A stretch of DNA of 16,742 bases from positions 1 to 16,742 of the forward strand of contig NZ_CALJRY010000290.1 of assembly GCF_937976295.1 (NCBI RefSeq), given 5' to 3'. Source of the DNA: an uncultured Rothia sp. Lineage in GTDB: Bacteria; Actinomycetota; Actinomycetes; Actinomycetales; Micrococcaceae. This document shows, in pieces, positions 1 through 6,932 of this stretch (position 1 is the stretch's first letter; each line of letters starts with the position of its first letter). The notes beneath the pieces are model-generated. The model searched no databases, was not told where the DNA came from, and saw only the letters and a list, made by a program, of their open reading frames with translations. A program made the translations under genes and the position numbers.

Positions 1-602
1 TAGTACTCGCCCATCTGCTGCGCCTCCAGGGGAGTATTCACAATCACCCGGCTCGTGGAGCTGCTCATCAGGCGCTCGGCGCGGTAGCGTTCCGCAGGCT
101 CGGGTGCCTCACCTTCGCCGCGGCGCGCATCCTTGGCGGCAGCGGTCGTATGCGGAGTAAAAAGAACGGGAACCGGAGATACGCCCTTGGTCGACCACAG
201 CTGGGATGCGCGAGCCGCCGCCTGCCCCGACAGCCAGTAGTGGGCGTGAATAATATCCGGGGTGTACAGTGCCTGCTCCACGCACGCCTGCGCAAAATCA
301 TCGGTGACCGTGGCCAACTCGTTCTTCGACAGACCACGAGCGGACGGAAGATCAAGGCTATGGCGCACGATGCGCTCGCCAGGCTGAGGAGGCTGGCGGA
401 ACGGCGAATCAGCCGGAAGCGCCTCGCCACGGTCCAGGGTGAAAACCTCAATCCGCAGCTCTGGATCGAGCTCCAGCATGGCATGCACCGACCGAGCAAT
501 ATAGACGTTCATGCCGCCTGCATCTCCGCTACCGGGCTGCGCAAAGGGGTCGGTGTGCATGGAATACACGTGAACCGTCCGAACCGGCGGCAGAGTGCTC
601 AT
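1..602 (-). CDS. mshA: D-inositol-3-phosphate glycosyltransferase-like protein MshA (5' part; runs off the left edge)
   Basis: Seen: 200 codons read leftward from ATG at 602, with no stop before the window edge. A purine-rich GAGAGGAAAG lies just upstream of the start. The N-terminal half of a GT-B glycosyltransferase is visible: the glycine-rich donor-side loop GSGDAGGMNVYI (about residues 24-35), IHAHYWLSG (118-126), HTTAAAKD (151-158), an ERYRAE stretch and VIVNT (186-190). Known: these blocks, in this order, are typical of the GT4 enzyme MshA, which transfers GlcNAc from UDP-GlcNAc to 1-L-myo-inositol 3-phosphate. This is the first committed step of mycothiol, the main low-molecular-weight thiol of actinomycetes. 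Inference: the HTSPLxQPG-like segment is present as HTDPFAQPGSG and the GLSKNEL segment also fits MshA. Another GT4 glycosyltransferase remains possible because the C-terminal half is outside the window. The gene diverges from alr across 144 bp. Confidence 0.75.
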   Translation of the reverse strand, partial: MSTLPPVRTVHVYSMHTDPFAQPGSGDAGGMNVYIARSVHAMLELDPELRIEVFTLDRGEALPADSPFRQPPQPGERIVRHSLDLPSARGLSKNELATVTDDFAQACVEQALYTPDIIHAHYWLSGQAAARASQLWSTKGVSPVPVLFTPHTTAAAKDARRGEGEAPEPAERYRAERLMSSSTSRVIVNTPLEAQQMGEY

Positions 603-746
603 CGATGCTTTCCTCTCTCAAAGGTGTACCTGACCTAGTGTAGCGCGACAGGACTTTCGCACACCGTGCGGTCTAGAATTTAGTAGAAGAGAGGCTGCCC
701 AAGCGCAGCCTGTAGTACCCGCCCGCCAGAAGGACCGTGAAGGACC
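603..746. promoter_or_regulatory. Divergent mshA/alr intergenic region with candidate -10 boxes
   Basis: This 144-bp spacer must hold the promoters of both divergent genes. On the plus strand TAGAAT at 674-679 is a plausible -10 for alr, but no good -35 lies at the right distance. On the minus strand TACACT (complement of 637-642) is a plausible -10 for mshA, again with a weak -35. A short inverted repeat, GCAC-ACC-GTGC, lies at 659-669 between them. The boxes are seen directly; their function is inference. Confidence 0.35.
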
Positions 747-748
747 AT
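729..748 (+). repeat. Tandemly duplicated Shine-Dalgarno/start module before alr
   Basis: A 10-bp unit, GAAGGACCRT, occurs twice back to back (729-738 and 739-748). Each copy is followed by a start-like triplet: GTG at 737 after the first and ATG at 747 after the second. Only ATG 747 is in frame with alanine racemase. The GTG frame closes after about 30 codons inside alr. The second GAAGGA supports ATG 747 as the alr start. The duplication is seen; any regulatory role is speculation. Confidence 0.5.
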
Positions 749-2060
749 GACTCACCCTCAGCAGCCTGCCGCACCGCTCTACTGCCCGCCGTGTACACCC
801 GGCCAGGTAGAACGAAGCGCCACGATTGACCTTGATGCGCTGGAACATAATGTGCGCCGGCTCAAGGAACTGATTGGCGAGCGCACGCTTATCGCAGTGA
901 TTAAGGCGGATGCGTACGGTCACGGCGCGTACCCGGTGGCTCGTTCGGCTATTGCCGCCGGCGCTGACCTGCTGGGTGTGGTGCACGTGAGCGAGGCGCT
1001 GGAACTGCGTGCTGACGGTATCGATGCGCCGCTCATGGCGTGGCTGCACACCCCCTCCACCGATTTTGAGGCAGCACTGCAGGAGAAGATTCGTCTGGGT
1101 GTTTCCGGTTGGGATCTGGAGGCGGTAGCCGCCGCCGCTGAACGCACCGGCGAGCGCGCTATCGTGCATCTGAAGGCTGATACCGGTCTGGGTCGTAACG
1201 GTGCCACAGCTGCGGATTGGCCTGCGCTGGTGGCTCGCGCCGCCTCCCTGGAGGAGTCTGGGCTGATTACGGTTGAGGGTATTTTTAGCCACCTGGCGGT
1301 TGCGGATGAGCCGACCCGCGCCGAGACCGCACAGCAGCTCGACGCCCTGGACACTTTTGTGGCTCAGGCTCGTGAGGCTGGCCTGGACCCGAAGATTGTG
1401 CATTTGGCGAACTCTCCGGCGACCCTGACCGCCTCGCTGGAAGGCTGGGATACGGAGGAGCGTCTGCTCGGTGACGGCGTGCGTTGCGGCCTCGCGCTCT
1501 ACGGTCTTTCCCCGCTGCCGGAGGTTACCGCTGAGGATTTGGGCCTGAAGCCTGTCATGACGGTGGGCAGCTACATTGCCGCCGTGAAGGAAGTTCCTGC
1601 AGGTCAGGGCGTTTCCTACGGTCTGCGCTACCACACCGAAAAGCCGACCACCCTGGCGCTGGTGCCGCTTGGCTACGCTGACGGCGTGCCGCGCATTGCG
1701 GAGAACGCGCCGGTGCGCATCTACCCGGGCGCGCAGAACGTGCAGGATGGCTCCGTGCCCAATAATGTGGAGGGTAAGACCTACCGCGTGGTCGGTCGCA
1801 TCGCCATGGACCAGATGGTCGTTGACCTGGGCGAACCCGGCCTGAGCGACCCCGCCCTGGGTTACCTGGGCGCCCCCGCCATCCTTTTTGGTGCCGGTGA
1901 GAACCCGCCCGTGGAAGAGTGGGCGGACGCCGCGCAGACCATTAACTACGAAATCGTGACCCGCATTTCGCCCCGCGTGGAGCGCATCTACGTCGGCGGC
2001 TCCTGGGTTGAAGCTGAACTGAACGAGCTGTGGGGCACCGATGAAGAGCAGGAGGGCTAA
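747..2060 (+). CDS. alr: Alanine racemase
   Basis: Alanine racemase interconverts L- and D-alanine using pyridoxal phosphate (PLP), supplying D-Ala for peptidoglycan in the cytoplasm. Seen in the 437-residue product: ATIDLDALEHNV at 25-36, then the PLP-lysine block AVIKADAYGHG with K53. The TIM-barrel strands follow, including HLKADTGLGRNG (141-152) and GIFSHLAVADE (178-188). The second catalytic base is Y291 in VSYGLRY, then PLGYADGVPR and the C-terminal GRIAMDQ (350-356) and YEIVTRISPRV. Length is somewhat above the family norm of roughly 360-390, owing to an N-terminal extension of about 20 residues carrying CPPC (C13, C16) and a few loop insertions (for example 330-345). No in-frame alternative start was found that would remove the extension. 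Its stop codon overlaps the tsaE start by one base (TAATG), so alr is the first gene of the t6A cluster. Confidence 0.97.
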   Translation: MTHPQQPAAPLYCPPCTPGQVERSATIDLDALEHNVRRLKELIGERTLIAVIKADAYGHGAYPVARSAIAAGADLLGVVHVSEALELRADGIDAPLMAWLHTPSTDFEAALQEKIRLGVSGWDLEAVAAAAERTGERAIVHLKADTGLGRNGATAADWPALVARAASLEESGLITVEGIFSHLAVADEPTRAETAQQLDALDTFVAQAREAGLDPKIVHLANSPATLTASLEGWDTEERLLGDGVRCGLALYGLSPLPEVTAEDLGLKPVMTVGSYIAAVKEVPAGQGVSYGLRYHTEKPTTLALVPLGYADGVPRIAENAPVRIYPGAQNVQDGSVPNNVEGKTYRVVGRIAMDQMVVDLGEPGLSDPALGYLGAPAILFGAGENPPVEEWADAAQTINYEIVTRISPRVERIYVGGSWVEAELNELWGTDEEQEG

Positions 2061-2665
2061 TGAGTACTGAGTACATTTCTGCCGCCCTCGACCTGGATGT
2101 GACCGGCCCCGACCATACCCGCCGCCTGGCGCTCACCCTTGCGCAGCACCTGAACGCCGGGGATGTGCTGCTACTCTCGGGTGAGCTCGGCGCGGGTAAG
2201 ACCACGTTCACCCGCTCCCTGGGTGAAGGCCTGGGCGTGCGCGAAGGCGTGATCTCACCGACCTTCGTGCTCTCGCGCGTGCACCCGAACCTGCCGGACG
2301 GCCTCCGCCCCGGCGGTCCCGACCTGGTGCACGTGGACGCCTACCGCCTCTCCAGCGCCGAGGAGCTCGACGACCTGGACCTGGAGTTCTCCCTGCCGCG
2401 CTCTGTGACCGTCATTGAGTGGGGTCGCGATAAGGCTGAGCATCTGAGCGATTCTCGCCTGGAGCTGGACTTCACCCGCCTGACCGGCGCGGATGCGCGC
2501 TTTGCCTACTCGGGTGCCGAAGAGTTCAGCTGGGACGACGAAGACGAGGACGAAAGCGACGATGACGCGGACACCCCCGAACCTCGCCTGCTGCGGGTGC
2601 GCGCCTTCGGCCCCCGCTGGGAGCACGCTTTCGACGCTCTGAAAGAGGCCCTGCAGAGCGCCTAG
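2060..2665 (+). CDS. tsaE: tRNA t6A biosynthesis ATPase TsaE
   Basis: TsaE is the small P-loop ATPase that binds the TsaB-TsaD pair and drives turnover in making N6-threonylcarbamoyladenosine at tRNA position 37. Seen: Walker A GELGAGKTT at 41-49, ISPTFVLSR (65-73) as the switch-like segment, HVDAYRL (91-97) and the Walker B-like VIEWG (118-122), all in family order. Length is 201 residues against about 150-160 in many bacteria. The surplus lies mainly in a highly acidic linker (about 158-171, rich in D and E) before the last strand RLLRVRAFGPRWE. The start ATG shares one base with the alr stop. AGGAGGG at 2050-2056 lies only three bases upstream, which suggests translational coupling to alr rather than free initiation. 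Confidence 0.95.
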   Translation: MSTEYISAALDLDVTGPDHTRRLALTLAQHLNAGDVLLLSGELGAGKTTFTRSLGEGLGVREGVISPTFVLSRVHPNLPDGLRPGGPDLVHVDAYRLSSAEELDDLDLEFSLPRSVTVIEWGRDKAEHLSDSRLELDFTRLTGADARFAYSGAEEFSWDDEDEDESDDDADTPEPRLLRVRAFGPRWEHAFDALKEALQSA

Positions 2666-2688
2666 AGCCCGCGCGTTAGAATGATAGG

Positions 2689-3546
2689 GTGCTAGTACTT
2701 GCCCTTGATTCATCCGCCACCGCATCTGTGGCGCTCGCCCGTGTGCACGGCTCCGAAGCCGGCGCGTCCTTCGAAATCCTCGCCCGCTACGAGAGCGAAG
2801 ATACCCGCTCCCACGCCGAGGTGATGGGCCCCTACGCGCAGGCGGCCCTGCAGGACGCTGGCGTGCGCGGCGAAGATTTGGATGCGATTCTGACCGGTAC
2901 CGGCCCGGGACCTTTTACGGGTCTGCGTGCCGGTATCGTTACTGCGCGCGCTCTGGGTTTTGCCTGGTCGGTGCCGGTGTACGGCATGATGAGCCTGACC
3001 GCGCTGGCTGAACACGCTGTATCTGGCGCGGCTGCCGGTGCCGCCGCGGTGAATGCCGGGGAAGAGAACGCAGAACGAGCGTTCGCTTCTGCTGATCTTG
3101 TCGAAGGTGCTGAGCTGCTCGTACTCTCCGACGCGCGCCGCCGCGAAGTCTACTCCGCCCGCTACCGCGTGAACGCCGAAGGCTACAGCCTGGTGGACGG
3201 CCCGAACGTATGCCCCGCCTCCGAAATTCTGCCCGGTGAGGCTCCCTCCTACGCCTACGGCTACGGCGCCGGCCTGTACTCCGAAACTCTCGAAGAGCAC
3301 GGCTGGACCATCGTCGATTCTGCCCGTCAGGTTCACCCCCACGCCGAGTACCTGGTTGCCGCCGCGGCACGCCTGGGCGTGGAGAACCTGAGCGAGGACA
3401 CCTCCGCCCAGTACCTGCGCGACTCGGATGCAAAGGTCCCCGCCGCAATGCTCGCCCGCCAGCAGAAGCAGGCTGCTACTCAGGGTTCCTCCGCGCAGGC
3501 TGCTGCGCAGACTGCCGCGCATGAAACCGGGCAGAAGGAGAGCTAA
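2689..3546 (+). CDS. tsaB: tRNA t6A biosynthesis protein TsaB
   Basis: TsaB is the catalytically inert ASKHA-fold partner that dimerises with TsaD and is needed for t6A formation in bacteria. Seen: N-terminal LVLALDSSATASVAL (2-16), SHAEVMGPYAQAAL (41-54), the glycine-rich TGTGPGPFTGLRAG (70-83), the helix TARALGFAWSVPVYGMMSLTALAE, then VLSDARRREVYSARY. The metal-binding histidines of TsaD are absent, as expected for TsaB. The product is 285 residues, longer than the usual 220-240. It has a low-complexity Ala/Gln tail from about 250 and an Ala/Glu-rich insert at about 107-127. Translation starts at GTG 2689, 23 bp after the tsaE stop, with only a weak purine stretch upstream. I prefer this start because the alternative ATG at 2681 is in another frame. 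AAGGAG near its end serves rimI. Confidence 0.93.
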   Translation: MLVLALDSSATASVALARVHGSEAGASFEILARYESEDTRSHAEVMGPYAQAALQDAGVRGEDLDAILTGTGPGPFTGLRAGIVTARALGFAWSVPVYGMMSLTALAEHAVSGAAAGAAAVNAGEENAERAFASADLVEGAELLVLSDARRREVYSARYRVNAEGYSLVDGPNVCPASEILPGEAPSYAYGYGAGLYSETLEEHGWTIVDSARQVHPHAEYLVAAAARLGVENLSEDTSAQYLRDSDAKVPAAMLARQQKQAATQGSSAQAAAQTAAHETGQKES

Positions 3547-4056
3547 ATGAGCGCTACTGAAAATACCGTGCGGGATAATTTGGCCCTGGGCGCTCGCCTG
3601 CGCGTGGCTGAGTTGCCCGATGTGCAGGCCATGCATGCCATGGAGACCACCCTATTCCCCGCCGACGCCTGGCACATCGACATGTTCCTCGAAGAGCTGA
3701 CCCACCCAACCCGCACCTACTACATGCTCGAATTGCCTGCAGAAGGTTCGGAAGATGACGAGGGTGCCTGGCGCGCTATCGGTTACTGCGGGACCATGGT
3801 CGTAGCTGACACCGCCGACGTTCAAACCATCGGCGTGCTCCCCGAGTACGAGGGCCGCGGCTTCGGCCGCGCCATGCTCGAGCAGATGCACGAGCGCGCC
3901 CGTGAACAGGGTGCCGAGCGCATCCTGCTGGAGGTGCGTGCCGACAACCCGCGCGCCCAGCGCCTCTACGAACGCAACGGCTACCGTGCGATTCACGTAC
4001 GCCGCGGCTACTACGATGACGGAACCGACGCCATCATTATGGAATGTACGTTCTAA
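3547..4056 (+). CDS. rimI: Protein N-alpha-acetyltransferase RimI
   Basis: RimI is a GNAT-fold enzyme that transfers acetyl from acetyl-CoA to protein N-termini, classically ribosomal protein bS18. Seen in 169 residues: strand IGVLPEYEGRGFGRAM with the acetyl-CoA pyrophosphate loop (R/Q-x-x-G-x-G) at about 102-107, then ILLEVRADNPRAQRLYERNGY (126-146). E129 and Y141 are 12 apart, the same spacing as the E. coli catalytic pair E103/Y115. The end is RRGYYDDGTDAIIMECTF, with the typical YY and D-A-I-x-M wording. ATG directly follows the tsaB TAA with no spacer, and AAGGAG at 3535-3540 gives a good ribosome site. Its place between tsaB and tsaD is the common bacterial arrangement and supports RimI over a generic GNAT. 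Confidence 0.93.
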   Translation: MSATENTVRDNLALGARLRVAELPDVQAMHAMETTLFPADAWHIDMFLEELTHPTRTYYMLELPAEGSEDDEGAWRAIGYCGTMVVADTADVQTIGVLPEYEGRGFGRAMLEQMHERAREQGAERILLEVRADNPRAQRLYERNGYRAIHVRRGYYDDGTDAIIMECTF

Positions 4057-4197
4057 ATACTCCGTTGAGCTAAACGGCTCCAGCAGTAGGGGCAAGCTTC
4101 CGCCGCCCTCTACGCCACAGTATTCCCACGCCACAGCATTCCTACATCACTGCAACTAGAAGCACTACGCGCAGATAGCGCAACAGAAAGACGAACT
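4057..4197 (+). other. Spacer between rimI and tsaD
   Basis: This 141-bp interval breaks an otherwise gapless cluster. It holds a small inverted repeat (CCGTT at 4062-4066 with AACGG at 4073-4077), a 16-bp tandem repeat (listed separately) and the tsaD ribosome site GAAAG at 4186-4190. I see no convincing terminator or promoter, so tsaD probably shares the upstream transcript. No coding potential is evident. Confidence 0.5.
4112..4143 (+). repeat. 16-bp tandem repeat, two copies, in the rimI-tsaD spacer
   Basis: Unit one ACGCCACAGTATTCCC (4112-4127) is followed directly by ACGCCACAGCATTCCT (4128-4143); the two units differ at two positions. It looks like a slippage duplication in noncoding sequence. 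No function is evident. Confidence 0.75.
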
Positions 4198-5298
4198 ATG
4201 AGCACTCGCGAACCCCTCGTTCTGGGCATCGAATCCTCCTGCGATGAGACCGGTATCGGCATTGTGCGCGGTGCACAGCTGCTCAGCAACACCATCTCCT
4301 CCTCCATGGAAGAGCACGTGCGCTTTGGTGGCGTGATCCCCGAAATCGCCTCCCGCGCCCACCTGGACGCCATGATTCCCGCCCTCAAAGCGGCACTCGC
4401 CGAAGCAGACATCACCCTCGATCAGGTGGACGCTATCGCCGTCACCGCGGGCCCCGGCCTGGCTGGCGCACTCATGGTCGGTGTCTCCGCGGCGAAGGCG
4501 CTCGCTATTGCCACCGGCAAGCCCCTCTACGGCATTAACCACCTGGTCGCCCACGTTGGCGTTGGCCTGCTTGAGGATAACGGCACCGAGGACGGCTCCG
4601 ACCTGCTGGCGAATGCCGGTTCCGGTGGCCTGGGTGCGCTGCTGGTTTCTGGCGGTCATACCGAAATCCTGCAGGTGCGCGACATTACCTCCGATGTGCG
4701 TCTGCTCGGCGCGACCCTCGATGATGCCGCAGGCGAGGCCTACGATAAGGTTGCTCGACTGCTCGGCCTGGACTACCCGGGCGGCCCCGCGATTGACCGC
4801 GCTGCCGCTGATGGCAACCGCAACGCCTTCGTGTTCCCGCGCGGCCTGTCGAACCGCAAGTTCATGGGCACCGCCGAGGAGCCCGGTGCGCACCGCTACG
4901 ATTTCTCCTTCTCCGGCCTGAAGACCGCCGTGGCGCGCGTGATTGAAAGCTTTGAAGCAGCCGGTGAAGAGGTCCCGGTTGCCGATATTGCCGCGTCCTT
5001 CCAGGAAGCGGTCGTGGACGTTATCACCAAGAAGGCGATGCTTGCCTGCCGCGAGCAGGGCATGAAGACCCTGTTGCTCGGCGGTGGCGTGGCGGCTAAC
5101 TCGCGTCTGCGTGAGCTGCTTGCCGCCCGATGCGCCTCCGAGGGGGTGCGCCTGATTATTCCGAAGTTCACCCTGTGCACCGATAACGGCGCAATGGTTG
5201 CGGCACTGGGTGCTCGCCTGGTTGCCGCCGGCCGTGAGCCCTCGGGCGTGGACTTCACGACGGACTCCTCGCTGCCGGTGACTACGGTCTGTTTCTAA
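4198..5298 (+). CDS. tsaD: tRNA N6-adenosine threonylcarbamoyltransferase TsaD
   Basis: TsaD is the catalytic subunit that moves the threonylcarbamoyl group from threonylcarbamoyl-AMP to A37 of ANN-decoding tRNAs. It is an ASKHA-fold metalloprotein working with TsaB and TsaE. Seen in 366 residues: VLGIESSCDETGIGIV (8-23), GGVIPEIASRAHLDAMIPAL (44-63), TAGPGLAGALMVG (83-95), and the metal motif H-x-x-x-H as NHLVAH (H115, H119). Then come SGGHTEI (151-157), the GEAYDKVARLLGLDYPGGPAID block, KFMGT and FSFSGLKTAV, GGGVAANSRLRE and CTDNGAMVAALG. These cover the full family from end to end, so it is intact. Start ATG 4198 has GAAAG seven bases upstream. It is the last gene of the alr-tsa cluster and is followed by a strong terminator facing a convergent gene. 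Confidence 0.97.
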   Translation: MSTREPLVLGIESSCDETGIGIVRGAQLLSNTISSSMEEHVRFGGVIPEIASRAHLDAMIPALKAALAEADITLDQVDAIAVTAGPGLAGALMVGVSAAKALAIATGKPLYGINHLVAHVGVGLLEDNGTEDGSDLLANAGSGGLGALLVSGGHTEILQVRDITSDVRLLGATLDDAAGEAYDKVARLLGLDYPGGPAIDRAAADGNRNAFVFPRGLSNRKFMGTAEEPGAHRYDFSFSGLKTAVARVIESFEAAGEEVPVADIAASFQEAVVDVITKKAMLACREQGMKTLLLGGGVAANSRLRELLAARCASEGVRLIIPKFTLCTDNGAMVAALGARLVAAGREPSGVDFTTDSSLPVTTVCF

Positions 5299-5390
5299 AC
5301 GGGCTGTTTCTAAGCTACCTGCTTCTACAACAGCTACTTCTCGGAGGTAATGCGAGCGCGTTGAGGTGGCTCGCCTCGAAAATGCTCATA

Positions 5391-5436
5391 GAAATGCCTC
5401 GGCACAGTCTCCCAAGGGACTGTGCCGAGGCATTTT
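5391..5436. terminator. Strong hairpin between convergent genes (probable bidirectional terminator)
   Basis: The arm AAATGCCTCGGCACAGTC (5392-5409) pairs perfectly over 18 bp with 5418-5435 around a loop of eight bases. Plus-strand TTTTCTATATT follows the stem, and the mirrored strand reads CATTTC on exit. It sits 92 bp after the tsaD stop and 28 bp beyond the stop of the leftward ligase gene, so it can serve both. Confidence 0.92.
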
Positions 5437-5464
5437 CTATATTCAAACTTTAGGCGGGGCGGCT

Positions 5465-6613
5465 CTAACGCAGGGCTCGCGCACGAGACTGCGCGGCAAC
5501 ATCCAGCACCACCTCACGCAGAGAGCCGGTCTTCTCAAAGACCGCACGCTGACGATCCGCACCCGTACCCTCGGCGAGGATGCGGCGTACCTGAGCCAGC
5601 TCTACCTCGCAGTCAAGGTCGCGTGCCACCGGCTCCAGCTTGGGCAGAAGCAGCTCAAAATCTTCACGCAGGGTACGCTGCACCGGCTCGTTAGAGACCA
5701 CGATCTTAGCCTCCAGGCCGTAGCGGGCAACGCGCCACTTATTCTCCTGCGCGTGCCAGGGGGCGAGCACCTCAATGCTTTCACCCGCCTCAATACGGCG
5801 AGAGAAGTACTCCACCAGGCACTGCGTGAACGCCACGAGCGCCGCAACATCCGGCAGGGAGGCGAGACCATCGCAATAGCGCATCTCAATGGTGCCGTAA
5901 CGCGGAACCGGGCGAACATCCCAACGGTCCTCGCTCGGGTCGTTAATCACATCGGTCGCCACGAGTGAATCCAGGTAGTCGCTGTACTGCTCCCAGGTAT
6001 CAAAGTGGAAGGGCAGACCGTTCGTCGGAAGCTGTTGATAAAGCTGGGTGCGGTGCGAAGCGTAACCGGTATCGATTCCATCCCAGTAGGGGGAAGAGCA
6101 CGAAAGCGCCAGCAGGTGCGGACCGTAGTTGGTCAGCGCGTCAATGAGCGGCAGAACCTTATCGCGGGAGTCAACGCCCACGTGCACGTGCACACCGTAA
6201 ATGACCATGTGACGGCCCCAATACTGGGCGCGCTCGACCACGCGCTGGTAGCGTTCCTTCGCCACGACCGGCTGGTCAGCCCAGTGGGAGAAGGGGTGAG
6301 TGCCGGCGGGGTAGAACTCAATGCCGAGCTCATCGGTAATTTCACGGATGATGTCGGTGAGCTCCTGCAGCTGACGGCACGCCTCAGCGACGGTGCGGCA
6401 GATGCCGGTCACCACCTCGAGGGTGTTCTCCAGGAATTCGCCGGTCACGTGCGCCCGGTCGGAGGCGGGCTCGAGCAGTTCGGGGCGGCGCTCGCGCAGG
6501 ATGGACAGCACCTCGCTGGCGCGCTGGGTCAGTTCGCCGCTTTCACGGTCGATGAGCGCAATCTCCCATTCCACGCCGAGAGTGGACTGCGGGGAGGAAG
6601 CAAAGTCGATCAT
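5465..6613 (-). CDS. Carboxylate-amine ligase, GCS2/YbdK family (glutamate-cysteine ligase-like)
   Basis: Seen: a 382-residue protein with TLGVEWEIALID (11-22), FLENTLEVVTGIC (60-72), AGTHPFSHW (103-111), GVHVHVGVDSRDKV (140-153), ALSCSSPYWDG (169-179), and TIEMRYCDGLASLPDVAAL (241-259), followed by NKWRVARYGLEA. Known: these are hallmarks of glutamate-cysteine ligase family 2, an ATP-grasp-like ligase fold to which E. coli YbdK and actinobacterial EgtA-type enzymes belong. YbdK has weak gamma-glutamylcysteine synthetase activity. The true substrate here is uncertain. I chose ATG 6613 because AGGAAAGG (complement of 6618-6625) lies at proper spacing and the conserved part begins soon after. 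A further upstream in-frame ATG at 6649 has no ribosome site. It shares direction with the methyltransferase gene but is 319 bp away, so it is probably a separate transcript. Confidence 0.9.
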   Translation of the reverse strand: MIDFASSPQSTLGVEWEIALIDRESGELTQRASEVLSILRERRPELLEPASDRAHVTGEFLENTLEVVTGICRTVAEACRQLQELTDIIREITDELGIEFYPAGTHPFSHWADQPVVAKERYQRVVERAQYWGRHMVIYGVHVHVGVDSRDKVLPLIDALTNYGPHLLALSCSSPYWDGIDTGYASHRTQLYQQLPTNGLPFHFDTWEQYSDYLDSLVATDVINDPSEDRWDVRPVPRYGTIEMRYCDGLASLPDVAALVAFTQCLVEYFSRRIEAGESIEVLAPWHAQENKWRVARYGLEAKIVVSNEPVQRTLREDFELLLPKLEPVARDLDCEVELAQVRRILAEGTGADRQRAVFEKTGSLREVVLDVAAQSRARALR

Positions 6614-6687
6614 ATTGCCTTTCCTGCGTCTGGAAATAGGGTCGTGCATGGTGCCGACTATGGAAGTTATTATCGGTGGGCTCTATC

Positions 6688-6723
6688 CCGGGCAGACGCC
6701 AGCTCAGCTGATGGTCTGCCCGG
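6688..6723. repeat. Inverted repeat in the leader of the ligase gene
   Basis: CCGGGCAGAC (6688-6697) pairs perfectly with GTCTGCCCGG (6714-6723) across a 16-base loop that contains its own AGCT repeats. It lies 75-110 bp upstream of the ligase start and probably inside the 5' untranslated RNA. No T run follows on either strand, so it may be a leader structure or operator rather than a terminator. Function unknown. Confidence 0.6.
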
Positions 6724-6861
6724 CCGGTACAGAAGCACCTCTAGTAGGCACTTCTAGTAGGCGCTGTATCTAGTGTACGGTCTGAGGAAGACACGCGCCC
6801 TGTCGAGTGCAGAATCCGGAACGGGAAACGTCACGAATCGTCATGAACGGTAACCCGTCCT

Positions 6862-6932
6862 CGGGTCTGGGTAGCCCGGGGCTGGGCAGTCGGGGTTGAG
6901 TAGCCGGGGTTGGGTAGATAGGGCTGGCGAGG
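6862..6932. repeat. Imperfect 14-15 bp tandem repeat, about five units
   Basis: Units on the plus strand are CGGGTCTGGGTAGC (6862-6875), CCGGGGCTGGGCAGT (6876-6890), CGGGGTTGAGTAGC (6891-6904), CGGGGTTGGGTAGAT (6905-6919) and a decayed AGGGCTGGCGAGG (6920-6932). The array abuts the stop codon of the methyltransferase gene. G-runs lie on one strand only. It is noncoding and likely arose by slippage. Confidence 0.75.

Larger units (their letters stand above)
6614..6932 (-). promoter_or_regulatory. Upstream region of the GCS2-family ligase gene
   Basis: This 319-bp stretch has no gene that I can support. Reading leftward it holds the degenerate tandem repeat after the methyltransferase stop (6862-6932). 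Next is a TACACT box (complement of 6773-6778) as a weak candidate -10. Two CTAGTAGGC direct repeats (6741-6749 and 6754-6762) follow, then a 10-bp stem hairpin (6688-6723), and finally the ligase ribosome site AGGAAAGG at 6618-6625. The promoter assignment is tentative. Confidence 0.4.

Noticed and set aside
6862..6932. CRISPR-like array
   Set aside because: The units are contiguous, degenerate and only 14-15 bp long, with no spacers and no cas gene nearby.
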